Shown: positions 11,725 through 24,400 of the stretch, one piece after another
Layout of the letters: each line of letters begins with the position of its first letter
Position numbering within the stretch: the first letter of the stretch is position 1
From: Protostelium mycophagum
Taxonomy: Eukaryota > Evosea > Variosea > Protosteliida > Protosteliaceae
NCBI GenBank assembly: GCA_002081555.1
Contig: MZNV01000869.1
Span: forward strand, 1 to 45,655
DNA length: 45,655 bases
Direction of reading: 5' to 3'
Made by a program: the position numbers and the translations under genes
Notes under the pieces: generated by a model
What the model saw: the letters and a program-made list of their open reading frames with translations, nothing else
Told to the model about the DNA's origin: nothing
The model's database searches: none

Positions 11725-11939
11725 TCAGCTGCAGCAAGGGCAGAGCTTCTTTCTGACGATCCAACCGGCCACTTTCATCTTTTGGCCAAAGGACAATTTG
11801 TTCCAGGCAGCTGACTTCATGCCCGAAGGGAGAGCGAGATATGCATCAACTGTTGTTCCGATCAGACATCAATATCCAAAGAGAGAACATCCCTCGATGT
11901 CTGAAAAGATGAAGATAAAGACTCACCAGCGCCGGCCAT
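11725..11939 (-). CDS. 45-residue protein with CPCC C-terminus, two exons
   Basis: On the minus strand, ATG at 11939 gives MAGA in a 13-nt first exon. A 77-nt intron (11850-11926, GTGAGT...AACAG) leads to a 125-nt second exon encoding VDAYLALPSGMKSAAWNKLS, then FGQKMKVAGWIVRKKLCPCCS and stop (11725-11727). The phase is exact, and the frame is short but coherent: a hydrophobic or aromatic middle, a basic patch, and a terminal CPCC that could bind metal or be acylated. No family is recognised. It is easily missed because each exon alone is very short. It is separated by 210 bp from the protease start. Confidence 0.55.
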
Positions 11940-12580
11940 GTTATCGAACTGTTGGCTCAGGAAATGGAATAGTTGCGATTGATTTCGGAAACCTGACCTG
12001 ACCTTAAGGATCCTTTTTCTCTGATTTCATCAACCGACTGACTGTCATATTCGTGTAAAATTCCCGCGGAAGATACTCCGAACCCGAATTTCGGAACTAC
12101 TCTTCCAATGAGGAGACAGGTGCTATTTTTGCACCCAAATGAAGAGGCTTCAAAATATATAATATTAATAATAATGAGGGTTTCAAAGGACGAGGGCGAA
12201 GGGCAAAAGATTTTCCGAATTTTTACGGTTTCCGATCTTGCACAAATCGTTGCAAAGCCAGGGCTCTTGGCAGTGACAGCAATTTTTCATGCAGTAGCCA
12301 TATAATGTCTGGCATGTCCAGCCTCAGCTTCTCAGATCAGTCCACAATCACAGAGATTTGCATCAGATGAGCGTTCATACAAGGAAGCGTTACATGACGT
12401 TGTCAGCAATGACATTAGAGATGTGGCTTTCGTAGACTTAGAATATGCATTTATTTATAAATCAGTATAAATGAACATGAAGTTTCCAACAATTCAACGG
12501 TTGAAACTGTCAAAGACGGATTCCGCTTATACAGTCATCTACAAATCTCTTTCGCATCCACCCTTTCATTCCAGTTCACA
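11940..12580. other. Divergent spacer between the CPCC gene and the DOMON-NOX gene
   Basis: The region is AT-rich in parts (12155-12180; 12430-12480, with a TATAAATGAA stretch near 12467). A 65-codon plus frame at 12108 shows no recognisable features. It probably holds two divergent promoters. Confidence 0.35.
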
Positions 12581-15500
12581 ATGAGAAGGTGAGCCGACAA
12601 TTTCAAAGAGTTATTGATAATCTCCAGTTCTGCTACCATAACGGTAGCTCTTCTTTTCTTGTGTGGCGGTAAGTCAAAACCCATAAATCATACTCACATC
12701 ATCAGTTTCCGTCGCTTGTGCAGGACGTTTCACGAGTGCTTCTGGTGACAACATTATTTTTCGTGCTTGGCTGAAATATCAACAGGAAACATCGAAGCAT
12801 CATGGATCCTATCTGCCGATAGACAGTTCATCTCTTTTACGATGAGAGGAAAGACAACCGGATGGGTGACGATTGGATTTAACACTGAGGGAAAGATGGA
12901 AGGTGAGACGCTCGTACCTGCAAAAAGACGGCACTAATGATTATTAATGGCGGGAATATAGTCATTAATCACAATAGGTTCGGACATGATTTACGGCTGG
13001 GTAACTGGTAATACGACAAAATTATATGACAGGTGGGGAAAATCCAATTGGAAATACGCTGACAGAACAGCTACTCCACTGGATCTGGGAAGACTCCACG
13101 ACCTGATCAAGACCAGAATGTCAGTGCAGTGTCTGGATTTGAGAAGGATGGTGGGTACTTGTAGTTTTGAATTTTATAAATAATGCATCGACATTATTAC
13201 CATTGTGTAAATCATCCGAACTGGTGAGCAGACTGCCAATGACACATGTCAGGCTGGACCTCTATAACGTTCACCAGACCTGTCAGTACAAAAGACCCGT
13301 AAGATTTTTAGATGAGAAACTTCTGAGCCAAACAGCAATGATAAGGATCTATCCGCCACCAATCTGTTACTACAATTGGCGATCGGCCCCAAAGATGGAG
13401 ATGTAACCAAAGATCCTTCTTACCCTATTCTCGTTGGACATTCTGAGCACGATCACGGTGCATCTACATGATTGTTGATGAGATTCTGACGTTACGCAGC
13501 AGCGACCGTGTTTTTAGATACGCCTCCTACCCCCTCCCAACCCGAAAAAGCCAGCGGGTCCTTCAGTAACGATGGTTTCTCCGTCAACTGGTACATCTCG
13601 GGCCCAATCATCAATTTCACCATGTCGGCGTATACGGACGGATGGGTGAGTTTGACATCTCCGTCTGATCTGATGCCTGACAGGTCGGAATTGGATTCAA
13701 CAAACTCGGGGCAATGTATGGGGCGGATTTCGTGGTTGGTTGGGTGAACGGCACTAGACCCACCCTATTAGACATGCACTCGGTGGGGTATGCTCTCCCT
13801 CAGACCGACGAATGTGAGTGGTCTTATTCTCGGGGTTTCTGATGACGTCATAGCGGCTCATGGAACGAATGACGTGGTACTTACTGGGTTCAATAAGACT
13901 AAGGGATTCACGTCTATCAGCTTCTCCAGAAAGTTGGTCACCGGAGATTCATTCGATTATTCCATAATCAATCAAGGACTGTATGTGGTGTATGCTTATG
14001 GACCCACCTATTATTCTGGAGCAGTGAGTCTTTGATTGGATGATGAGATGGTGACAAGGGACAGAACTTTTCGGTGCATACCCACGCCCATTTTTTCCAA
14101 GTCAATTTATTCGACACTTTCGTGACCCATCAATTTGCTGAGAATGGATTCCAAGCATCTTGGTACATCAAAGAAGAAGAGGTAGTCTTCACAATGTCCG
14201 CCCCCACCACTGGATGGGTAAGTACCGTATCGATCGCAGAATTGTGAACGCATCTGCGAATGCGTCTGACATCATCAGGTTGCTGTGGGTCTGAACGACC
14301 AGCCCAAGATGGCGGGTGCCGATATGATCACGGGGTGGATCTCTGATGGTATACTTATGGTTTTAGATCAGTATTCTCTTCACTGGGGCAAGCCGCTTGG
14401 TGACGCAACTAACACGAAGCGTGACGACACTTACGTAGGAACGAATGACGTGTTCGGAGTGGCAGGTTCCCAGAACGGTGGATCTACAACGATCACCTTC
14501 AGGAGGAAATTGATCACCGGCGACAGACGTGATTACAATGTGACCAACACAAATCTGCATCTCCTCTATGCCTACGGAGATAATATTGGTACTTACGGGG
14601 TGAGTCTGGTGCATCTTCACGAATAAACTAATCATGCCAGAATTACACCATACATAAAGTCGCCGGAGCGACTGAGATCAACTTGATCGATGGGACGTCT
14701 CCCAAGCCTTCTCCAGTACAAAAGCCAGGCTCATTCAGCCAAGACGGATTCCATCTAGAATGGAGCATCACTGGATCCTTGATCAACTTCACCATGACAG
14801 CGGCTACCGACGGCTGGGTGAGTTTTCCGGGAAATAGAGTCAAATTGACATTTTGACAGGTTGGTATGGGCTTCAACGATGTAGTAGATATGACAGGAGC
14901 TGATATGATTGTTGGGTGGGTCAACAAAGACAACAGTGCTACTTTACTGGACCAATTTGCTGTGGGAGAGACCCTTCCCAAAGATGACACCAGTACATAT
15001 TTCGCATCAATTTTTACTGAAATTTCCAGCGAACGGTGGTACCATGGATGTGGTGTTGAACGGTCACAAGCACACCGCCGGAGCCACGACCATCAGCTTC
15101 TCCAGAAAACTAACGACAAGTGACAAGAACGACCACAGCATCCCTAACTCGGAGATATACCTCCTCTGGGCTTATGGCCCGTCTTATGGCCCCGGATCGG
15201 TGATTTTCAAAATACTTTTCAAAAACGATGACAGATAGCAGAGTTACACGAAGCACAATCACTTTGGTTCAGCACGAATCAACTTTTTTTCTGCGAGCAA
15301 TAACACTCAACCTGGAAGTCCACCCTTCTCTTTGAATCCCGGACAAGGCCTTGTTGTTGTTGTCTGTGGACTTCTCATTATTTGGGGTATTCTTAGACTC
15401 TTCAACTCTTTGATTGGAGTTTGCTGTTTCCAAGTAAGACATCATTCTTTCTAAAATAAAAATTATTTACCTTGATAAATGTTTCTGACTCGTTGTAGAA

Positions 15501-17537
15501 GAATGGATCTGAAGAATCCAGACCGTTCCTCGAAATTCCAGAGGGGAGTTCTGATGGCGAATGCGAGCCAAGACACAGCATCAATCACGATGATTATGAC
15601 ACTTTGAAAGAAGATGAGGTCTCGGATCCCCCTCAACCAGGTATTTACACCATTGTAGTTTGACGCATCAAGTTCTGAATGTTATAAGAGAAACAACTGC
15701 CACCCAGGACTTATAGTCCCATCTCTGCTGGACCTAAGCTGTTCAATATCTTATATGGTGAGGATTCTAAACGAAATCTCATTGAAATTTCATCAGGATT
15801 GTCGATCACTCGTCTTCCTGGAACACAGATTTCGGTGCGTCAAGCTGCTTTTGTGGCTCTCTATCTTGCACTGAATTATGCGGTGCTCTGGCTGGTACGT
15901 AATAAACATCGTCACTGTCTGAGCATCAAAGGTCCCTGGCTTCAAGATCATCGGACCAACTTTCGGAACTCTGATTGCAGGAAACGCCTTCTTGACGGTT
16001 CTTCCCGCCACCCGTAACAGCATCCTCGTCATCTTGACAGGTGATGACATCTGTCACTCATCAGATCTGAAAGAGTGTCAGGTCTCCCCTTTGAGCGTAC
16101 CATTTTGTTTCATAGATGGATGGGAAGGATTGTGGTGTTGTGCGTATTGATCCATTTCTCTTGGGTCATGTGGTATTGGACCCATCTCCCGGGAGGACCC
16201 ACCGTCTATGAAAAACTATTTGGAGAACAGAATAGAACCAATTTGTGGGGCCTCATCGCCGGATCGAGCGTCGTCATCATGCTCTTCACGAGGTGATTTT
16301 CTTCTATTCCAAACTCGTAATTGAAAGACAACAGTCTCCCGCTCATCAGAAGAAAGACTTGGGAGACGTTTTACTTGACGCACTTTCTATTCGTCCTATT
16401 CTTTGTCTTTGGTTGGCTTCACAATGAAAAATTCAAACCCTTTGCCATCGGTGCCCTGGTGGTCTATGGTGTGGACAGGTTCATACGAATAATCACCGGT
16501 TCAGTCCCTGTCAAGACGATTACATTCAGGCAGAAAGAGCCTGGAGGCGTAGTGCAGGTCATATTTCCGAAACCAGCCATCACAAGATGGGTGAGTACTT
16601 GTGATGATCTTAGCGTTCCTCCAAAAAGCGATTGGAATGGACTGATAGTACACAGTTTCACACATATAAACCTGGACAATACGTCTTTGTCAATTTTCCA
16701 AAGATTAACCCGATCATATGGCACCCCTTCAGTCTCTGCTCCGGCCCTGATGTGAGAGATCATCTGGCGAATTGTAGATTGACATGTTCTAGGAACGTAC
16801 TGGTGAAATCAACATTCGTGCCCTCGGAGGCTTCACAAAATCTGTACATAAATTCGGTGAGACTTCAAGATCTACAACGAGTGAACGACCTGAAATTTCA
16901 CAGCTGGGAATTACTCTCAGACATTGATCAGAGTCGATGGTCCCCATGGGAACATGAATGTACAGACGAGACGCTACCCCGTTGTAGTTATGATTGCGGG
17001 TGGTATCGGAATAACCCCCGTACGTAAATCTCTTTAACTACACTCGACCTGACATCCAACAGGTCTTTGGCATCTTGCGTGATGCCTTCAGGACTGGACA
17101 TCTAAGCCAGCGCCACGTGGACAATATTCCACGTCATTGCATTAGAGAGGTGCATCTTGTGTGGTCCATTAAATCCACAGATCAATACGCCTGGTTCGAA
17201 GACGAATTGGAGGAGTTGATCACCGCTTCAAAACACCCGTATCAGCCCAGATTGCATCTCCATATACACGTGACACAGACGACTCAAAGCCAGCAATTAT
17301 CTCACAGGTGCGTAAAAAATGTCGGGTTTACGTGGGCTGATCAGACTCAGGTTTAAGAGAGGAAGACCTGACTTTGCCACTCTATTTGATGAACTTGGTG
17401 CGAGCTACCCTCATGAGGCAAAGAATGTATTTGTATGTGGACCTAAGCCCATGGTCACTGATGTGTGGGATCAGACAGCCAGAAGATGCGTCAGAGGAGA
17501 GCCATTCGACTTCCACAAAGAAACTTTCGAATTATAA
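12581..17537 (+). CDS. DOMON x4 - NADPH oxidase / ferric reductase fusion protein
   Basis: A signal peptide (MRSSATITVALLFLCGVSVACA) is followed by four DOMON domains (about 12780-13470, 13500-14070, 14080-14650, 14650-15300). Each has an NFTM-like strand, GW(V)xxGFN, a GADMIxGWV-type strand and, except the first, a (Y/W)AYG motif. A membrane helix (QGLVVVVCGLLIIWGILRLF) and an acidic linker follow, then a NOX/FRE core. The core carries bis-His pairs FHRW...LIHF (H-x13-H) and LTHF...WLHN (H-x12-H), as in NOX2. The FAD motif is IIWHPFSLCSGP, the NADPH motifs are MIAGGIGITP and VFVCGPKPM, and the end is FDFHKETFEL, a NOX-like C-terminus. The frame is continuous through every intron between the DOMON and NOX parts, with no stop and no poly(A) signal at an exon end, so I treat it as one gene. 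Each DOMON keeps a Met before the GAD/GSD strand and a downstream His. Expected role: transfer of electrons from cytosolic NADPH outward. Confidence 0.87.
12780..15300 (+). repeat. Four tandem DOMON-domain repeats within the NOX fusion gene
   Basis: The repeats differ at DNA level but align in protein. The Met-containing strand reads GKMEGSDMIYGWV, GAMYGADFVVGWV, PKMAGADMITGWI and VDMTGADMIVGWV. The His region reads VGHSEHDHG, FSVHTHAHFF, YTIHKVAG and YTKHNHFG. The intron after the W of DGW / TGW (GTGAG...) recurs in repeats 2, 3 and 4, which points to duplication of whole exon sets. Confidence 0.85.
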
Positions 17538-17574
17538 ACTCCTAAAAACTGAAGAATAGTACAAAGATCCATGT

Positions 17575-18196
17575 TTATACGCGTTGTTGGAGAACATCAC
17601 CGACACAAACATAGTCTTCAGCGCTGTAGCAGGCAGATCCGCAGATGTCCTTGTCGATGGGACACAATTGCTTGCTTCCATCACTTTTGGTGAAACACTT
17701 GTATTGCCCAGTGGAGTAGCACTGTCCAGCGCAGCATTTGGCACCTCCGGCACAGCCGTTGGGTGGGCAGACTTCATCTGTGGTGGTGGGAGAGGCGACA
17801 CATTGCCCAGATTGACAGGTGGATCCCGCAGAGCAACAGGTGGTCAGACCAAAAGTAGCATCGTAACAGCAGGTCTGATCGGCGCCACAGATGGTGTTTC
17901 TTAGATCACCGCAGCATTGTTGGTTGGCATCTCTGCACTTGCACCTGAAAGCTGTCAAAAAAGTCAACTTCCAGCTGTTTGACGCACCCTCCCAAAGCGT
18001 ATCCGTTTTGTCCGCAGCATCCAAACTTGCCAGTGCCGCAGCACACTGCAGATTGATATCCTCTGTAGCACTCCTCGCCAGCATCACTATCGCAGCACTT
18101 GGAACCGGCGAGGTCGTTGCATTCGATCCTTCCTGCTCCACATTGCTGACCAATGACAAGGGCAAAAAGAGCCATCAATAGGTATAAACGTGTCAT
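17575..18196 (-). CDS. Cysteine-rich secreted protein
   Basis: On the minus strand, ATG at 18196 gives a signal peptide (MTRLYLLMALFALVIG). The mature protein is packed with Cys pairs: CGAGRIECND, GSKCCDSDAGEECY, AVCCGTGKFGCCGQNG, then, after a 43-nt intron (17945-17987), CKCRDANQQCCGD, CGADQTCCYD, LTTCCSAGSTCQSGQC, a Thr/Pro linker (SPTTTDEVCPPNGC), GAKCCAGQC and ICGSACYSAED. The stop is at 17575-17577. The CC-x(n)-C spacing recalls granulin-like or other disulfide-rich repeats but fits no single family that I can name. The expected location is outside the cell or in the phagosome. It converges on the NOX fusion gene with a 37-bp spacer. Confidence 0.82.
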
Positions 18197-18596
18197 GTTT
18201 TCGTGAGTAATTGTCGTGTATGTTGTTGCTTGTGTTGTATGTTTGAGAATGAAGAGAGTAGACAGGTTACTCTGCAAAAGAACAAACACACAGAAGGGAG
18301 ATTTTTGAGAGATTTCGGGCTCAATCTTTGAGAAGTACGTCTTGACAACTTTTCACCGTGTTTCAGGGTCCGTTCACACGGGAAGACCGAGTCCTCCCCA
18401 ATGGCCAGACATCTGGCATTCAGAGGAAAAGTAGATAGCGAAGTCGTCCAGGACAAAGGAGAAGTTGTGAACGCCAAAATTACTTGATCTGACGTAAGGA
18501 ATGAGATTTCCAACCGTTTGTGGTTGTCAGGAACGATCAAAAGAGAAGCTACTGTCTGAGTACAATTTTGGACAGTATACATCATTTATTGCACTT
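18197..18596. other. Spacer between Cys-rich gene start and S53 protease end
   Basis: No gene seen. It contains the poly(A) signal of the S53 gene (AATAAA on the minus strand, 18585-18590). A long minus frame through 18193-18585 has no recognisable features and would overlap the signal-peptide start of the Cys-rich gene. Confidence 0.4.
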
Positions 18597-20882
18597 TCAG
18601 ACCTTGACAAGAGCGTTCTTCAAGTTCTCGAAGTTGACGCTTCCAAGTCCAGTGAGAGGGTCCCATCCAGCAGCTGAATAATTTTAGTTTTTGACGATCT
18701 ACAACGAAATAGATTGATTATTCACCAGCAGTGAAACCATATGTGCAGCAAGGTCCTCCGCTAGCGCAGCAGTTGTTCTCTCCAGAGGTAATGTCACGGA
18801 AGACTCCTGAAAATAATGTCAGTGTACACGTAATGATGACGTCATCATCTTACCCTTCACAGATGCGGCGATCTTGTACAGTGCGGGGTTCAAGAATCCG
18901 ACGGGTGGCTTTCCGGCCTTCATACGTTCACCGTTAACCAGAGTGATCATTCCAGCGAAAGTTGGGGTGGACGCAGATGTTCCAGATACAGCGGTGGCAA
19001 ATCTGTCGATGTACACCTTCATATCTCAGGACAAGTCGTCAGGTAATTGTGATATCTTACCTCGTAGTTGAGTCCGAGAACTGCGACATCGGGGTATCCT
19101 CTGTTTGTGGAGTTGAACATGTTAAGAGGTGGCATGTTGGGCCCGTTCCTGGAGTATATTTAGTGTCAAACGAGTCACTTCACACTCACTTGAGATAGTT
19201 CTTGACGACGTTGTCTTGGTATGCGGGTCTGGGGAAGTTGACAGAGAAACCACCACCAGTAGTGATGATTCCACCGGTGGCAGAGCTGCAAGCGACCTCA
19301 GCGGTTCCTGACTCGGGGCCCTGTAATTCCTCAGAATTTATTCTATTCAAAATGAAGGATAATCATACCTGAGTGGCTCCGACGGCGGTGACGTAAGGGG
19401 AAGTGGCAGGGAAAGAGGGGTTAAATCCACACTGAGAAGCGTCGCCTCTACACAACGTTAAAAACCAAAAATAAACAAAGACACCCACCTGGCCTCAAAG
19501 TTGGCGACTCCATCATCTCCGGATGCAACAAAGACGGTCATACCTCTCAGACCGAATTTGCACATCTCGGTGTTGTATCTGATGATGTTGGCGATTGGCT
19601 CTTCGGAGACGATGCTTCCGTAACTGATAGAGTGGATGAGAGGGGGGTTCTTGGTGGCAGCGAGTGCGATGACCCAGTCTAAAAATGGATCCTGGGAGTT
19701 AGGGTCGATGACCCAGAAGGTGGTGGGACTTCCCTGGGCCACACCCATGATAAATTGGACGTCGAGGTTGGCCTCACCACAGTTCTAGAAATGTTAATCA
19801 GATTACATCATCATGAAATATTCAAATTGAGATGGTAGAAATGTTCTCACGTTTGGGTTGGTGAAGCACCACAAGCCGTTGTTGGATCCGATAACAGTGT
19901 CTACGGGCTGGTCGGGGATGTTGTTGTAGTACTGGAAGTCGGCGAGATCTCCTGGTGAGAACTGCTGTCCAAGAGCCTCGAAGAGTGACTGTGTAGAATT
20001 CTTGTTGGCAACCTGCAGGCGTCATCATGATGTCTTTGAAAAAGTCTTGTACCTTGTTGTTCTTGATTCCGTAAACAGTGTTGATGGTGGAGGGGTATAC
20101 GTAACCTCCTGTAAAGGTCTCAGGATCACCATACAGGCGACTTTCTTTACCTTGTCTCTTGGTGATGGGTGTATTGACAGAGTTCTTAAACTTTCTGTCT
20201 GGTGCGGGGAAATCAGTCATTCCTGAGACGAAATCGATGTGTCCCTCGACCTCTGAGGGCAGTATGTATTGAGAAGTTCTCTTCACTGTCTTGCCAGACA
20301 CAGAGGTGAACTCGTGGAACTCGGCAGAAAATGCAGACTCGACCTTGGACAGAGGAGCCTTGACTTTGATGAAACCAGCAACGTTGGTGTAAGAGAGACC
20401 CTTGCTCTCTAACCAATTGGTAACCTGGTGGACTTAGTGAAAGATGAGACATTTATTGATACCTTTTGAATGTTCTCTCTAGAGTTGAACATTCTTTCGA
20501 CTTGGTAGGCAGACATGTGATGTCCATAGCGAGGTGATTCAGGATCAGAGATCTGTCGAAAATCAGGCCCTGAAATGGTAATATGATCAGGTATACCTGA
20601 TTGACAAGAGAATCGCACTGGTCTGCAGCTCCCTCCTTCTGCTTAGGGACGACGACAAAGTCGTGATCGGCCTCGACGTCAGCCCGAGCGACATATGACC
20701 AGCCATGTGTGGTGGTGGGCTTGTTCTGAGCCACAAAGGCAGTCTCCATCTTTGGAGAAACGCGGACTTGTCGGTCCTAAAGGCATTAGTTGAGCCTCCG
20801 TCACACGATCTCATCTTACCTGCCCAAGGGCAAGGGCGGCGACAAGAATAGTCAGTAAGAGAGTAGTCGTGAAGATCTTCAT
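18597..20882 (-). CDS. S53 (sedolisin / tripeptidyl-peptidase 1-like) serine protease
   Basis: On the minus strand the gene starts at 20882 with a signal peptide ([20 protein letters not shown]). A long activation propeptide follows ([17 protein letters not shown]..., then [20 protein letters not shown], a typical pro-kumamolisin block). In the catalytic domain the Glu/Asp pair lies in [13 protein letters not shown] (E-x3-D as in TPP1), the oxyanion Asp in FVASGDDGV and the nucleophilic Ser in [13 protein letters not shown]. The end is [15 protein letters not shown], a calcium-site region, then NALVKV and TGA at 18597-18599. Introns are short. One carries TGACGTCA (18837) and another TCGTTGTAGA in sense (18698-18707). 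The family cleaves tripeptides from N-termini in lysosomes or outside the cell. All key residues are present, so it should be active. Confidence 0.93.
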
Positions 20883-21493
20883 GATCCGAATGTGTTCTCG
20901 TGATTAATGAGATGGCCTTTGTGAAAGGACATTTTGTCTTCACACGTCATTTGACAGAAGTCCGAGATTCTTTTCTGACATCAAAAACCGCTGGGTTTTG
21001 GACTTCAGATTTAATGTTATAATGTTGTCTCAAGAAAGTATAATGAAGTAATGAAGTGATGTTGATGTCTATCTTTCAGTATCACTAATTGTTGGATTTG
21101 AACTTTTACTAAAATTATTAAGAATAATACTTTCAAAGTCTATCTGTGGATGGCAGCACCCAGCACACAGAAGGAAATCTCGCATTTATTAATTACATAT
21201 AATTTCCGTTTTTTGTGAGCCAAATTTTCATCCAAACTGAAGCATGAACTGCTGATGAAGAGACAGACTCAGGCAAGTACAGATAGACGTTCTCTAGATG
21301 CTCGATGATCGATCATTTATTGGCAGCATCCATAGGGGGTATTTAATGCCACGGTATTTTACGGTATGGAAGGTGGTTTTTGTGAATCCGTTGGCAACAT
21401 CCAAAATTTGTGTCAGGGTTGTGTCAGAGGTAACCGTCTTTGACATTCGGGTGTGGTTCAAAACATTTCCATTTTAGGTTCCTCCGACCCGCG
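20883..21493. other. Divergent promoter region, S53 protease and G8 protein
   Basis: 610 bases without a gene, AT-rich at 21000-21130 and 21180-21230. It must hold the upstream signals of two divergently transcribed secreted-protein genes. A direct ACGGTAT repeat (CCACGGTATTTTACGGTATGG, in two pieces, 21350-21368) is the only repeat noticed. Confidence 0.4.
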
Positions 21494-24400
21494 ATGAGGT
21501 GTCTGGCTCTGTTGGCGTGGCTCTCTTTGGCCAGCGCGGCTTGTCCAAGTTCTTCTGGTTATACCAACTGGTCTCAGTGTGAGACTCTTGCGAAATGAAG
21601 AAATGTAGATTCTAATCTTGATGGTAGTGTTCACCGGATTACAACAAGGATCGACGGTCAACATCGCAGCAAACCAAAACGTACTTTTAGATGCTGCTCC
21701 TTCCGTGATACTCGGTACCATTACTGTCAGTGGTAATCTTCTCATCCCGGATGTGACGCAAGAGCTCTTAACAACCGGTATGGTGGTTACTGCAACTGGA
21801 AGTCTCGTTGCTGGCTCTATCGATTGTCCTCTCCAAAATAAGGTAATGAAACAATTTGTATGAATATGTTGGCAGCATTAAATATGCCAACATCAAAAAT
21901 ACTTCTTTATATCTTTTGTTTAAGATCATGTCAATATTGATATGATCAGTTCACCTTGACACTTTGCGGCGGACCCCCAACCCCACGTAATTTAACCACC
22001 CTCGGCTCTGACCCCGACCCCTGGCTTGGACAGATTAAGCTTGGGTCTAAAGGTCTCATCATCGCCAACGGAGGAAAACTGCGTCTTTTTGGATGGAAAA
22101 GCGGTCCCGCCTGGACCCAGCTCACCGCCACTTCTCCAGCGGGGAGTCAGACTTTGAAACTGAAAGATTCTGTCTCTTGGAGACCTGGAGACCAACTCAC
22201 CATCTCCTCCACAGATTACAGCGAGGTGGGCCCTCGGACTTGGTCAAACTGACATGCTTCAGTACTTCCAGCAAAACGGCTATACAGATGCATCAGGAAA
22301 CGTTCAGCAATCTCAGATGATTGGGTTCGGTGGTAACTTCCCAGACCAGTCTGAATATGCCACGGTACAATCCGTCTCACCGGACGGCAGGACGGTCACA
22401 TTACAATCTCCAATCAAGTACTTGAAGTGGGGTGTGTGGCCAGAGACCGCAGAAGTGGGGTGATGACGTCATTCCACGTCTGAATTTTTACTGAATTTCT
22501 TCAGGTTGTTGTCGCGCAATATAGTGATCAGAGGAGATGCTGGCTCTGCTGCGACCTACTATGGAGGACATGTCTTGATTCGAAGTGATGCCCAGATCTC
22601 AGGTGTTGAATTCACTCGTTTGGGACAGTTGGGTAATCTGGGAAGATATCCCGTACATTTCCATGTGATGAGGAACGCCGCCGGAAGCTTTATTGTCGAC
22701 AGTTCCGTACACACAAACTACCAACGCTGCATAGCCATTCATAGTGAGTAGTACACAAATGTCAACACCTGACTCCAAAAGATTCCAATGGCATACTGGT
22801 CTCTGACACTATCTCCTTCAACTCCTTCGGACACTGCTTGTTTTTTGAGGACGGATCCGAGATGGGCAATGTGATCGACCACAACTTAGTCGTTTGGGCT
22901 AGACCCATGAACGATTCGAATTTGTTACTGCCGACGGACAACCAGCCTTCATCGGTTTGGATCGTCAACCCAAACAACACTTTCACCAACAACGGTACCG
23001 TTGGTCCGACATTGACATTTTCTGACAACGACAGCGGTTTCTAGCGCTTTTCACGGGTATTGGTGGGTCATGCCAATCAAACCCAAAGGACTCAGCACAG
23101 CAGAGTATGCCAATGACGACCACATGTACCCACGCTCTATGCCTTGTCCCTCTTTCGACAACAACATCGCCCATTCTGTCTTTGAGTTTGGAGTGATGAT
23201 TGACTCGTTCTCAACCCCTGACGACCAGTTGGAGGGAGGTGCTTGGATGCCACAGCAGGTGATTAGCATCCTTGAAATGTTAATTTTCCGGAAATTTCTG
23301 ATGACGTCAGTACCCTTACTATCAGAATGGGAACTTGTACTATGTCGGCCCGATTGAACAGGCCATGACCAGATTTGTAGCTTGGAGGACTCGCAAGGGT
23401 GGGATGTGGTCCAGATGCCCCACGTGTTACTGGGACAATTGCGTGTTTGCAGAGACTGGGCAAATTGGAACCTTCACACTCAACTCACAGGTGGTGAGGA
23501 ACAGTTACTACCTCGGGAGAACGGATAATCCGGGGTCACCCTTGCCTGGATGGAACTACACACTCGCTGATTCTTGGCTTACTATCGGCACACCTTACTA
23601 CAGAATGCACGGAGGTTCCATGCCTTATGATGCTGTGAGATATACATTCTGTTCGACTGTTAGAATGACATGTACAGGGAGGTCAGACTGTCGTAGTCAA
23701 CTGTCTTTTCGAGAACTTTACTTCTACCGAATACACTGAGAGTGGCGCGATGCGAGGTTCCGACGCATCCCAGTTTAGACTGACCAGAAACCAACTCATT
23801 GGAAGTCGCGTCATTAACTCTGAGCCTGTCAGAATCAGGAATTTCACCTATTTCTACGGGACAACAAACCCGGTACCGAACGGATACACACTGCTACACG
23901 ATGGAGCACTGAGTAATACTCTTGGAGGTAATCTCTTCGTCTACAATACGACATCATCTTTTCTTACCAGTTTAAGGTGGTTGGGTCGTAGGGTGGAATG
24001 CCTATTGGTCCACCAGACCTGAATGTACTTGGAGAGACCAAGGCAATTGTTACTACTGTAATCTAAGAAGTGGAGGAATGGCCCAATTCACAGTCTACGC
24101 ACAATTCGTGAGTTATCATTTCAGTAAGAAAACGCCCTAAACGATTCAGCCTAATAATCCTGCGGATACATCAGACAGCACTGCTTCGTATGGTGTTCAG
24201 GATTACACTATAGCGATGCACCCACTTGGGCAAGGATCCAATATGGCCGCCACTTACTATGGTACCGAAGGTAATTCAACTTTATATTTTTCTGAACGAA
24301 AGAACTGAAATCACCAGATGATGGCTGGATTGCGAATCTCCCCGCGCAGACATCGTGGAGCTTACAGTGGCTCGGAGCTAATGGACAATCTCTTCAGAGT

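Noticed and set aside
15300-16080. DOMON and NOX parts as two separate genes
   Set aside because: Exons join in phase across the whole stretch with no stop, no start-like context and no spacer. The only AATAAA-like string (about 15450) lies inside an intron bounded by good splice sites.
18193-18585. Minus-strand 130-codon frame upstream of the Cys-rich gene
   Set aside because: It overlaps the signal-peptide start of the Cys-rich gene in another frame and has no domain or signal features.
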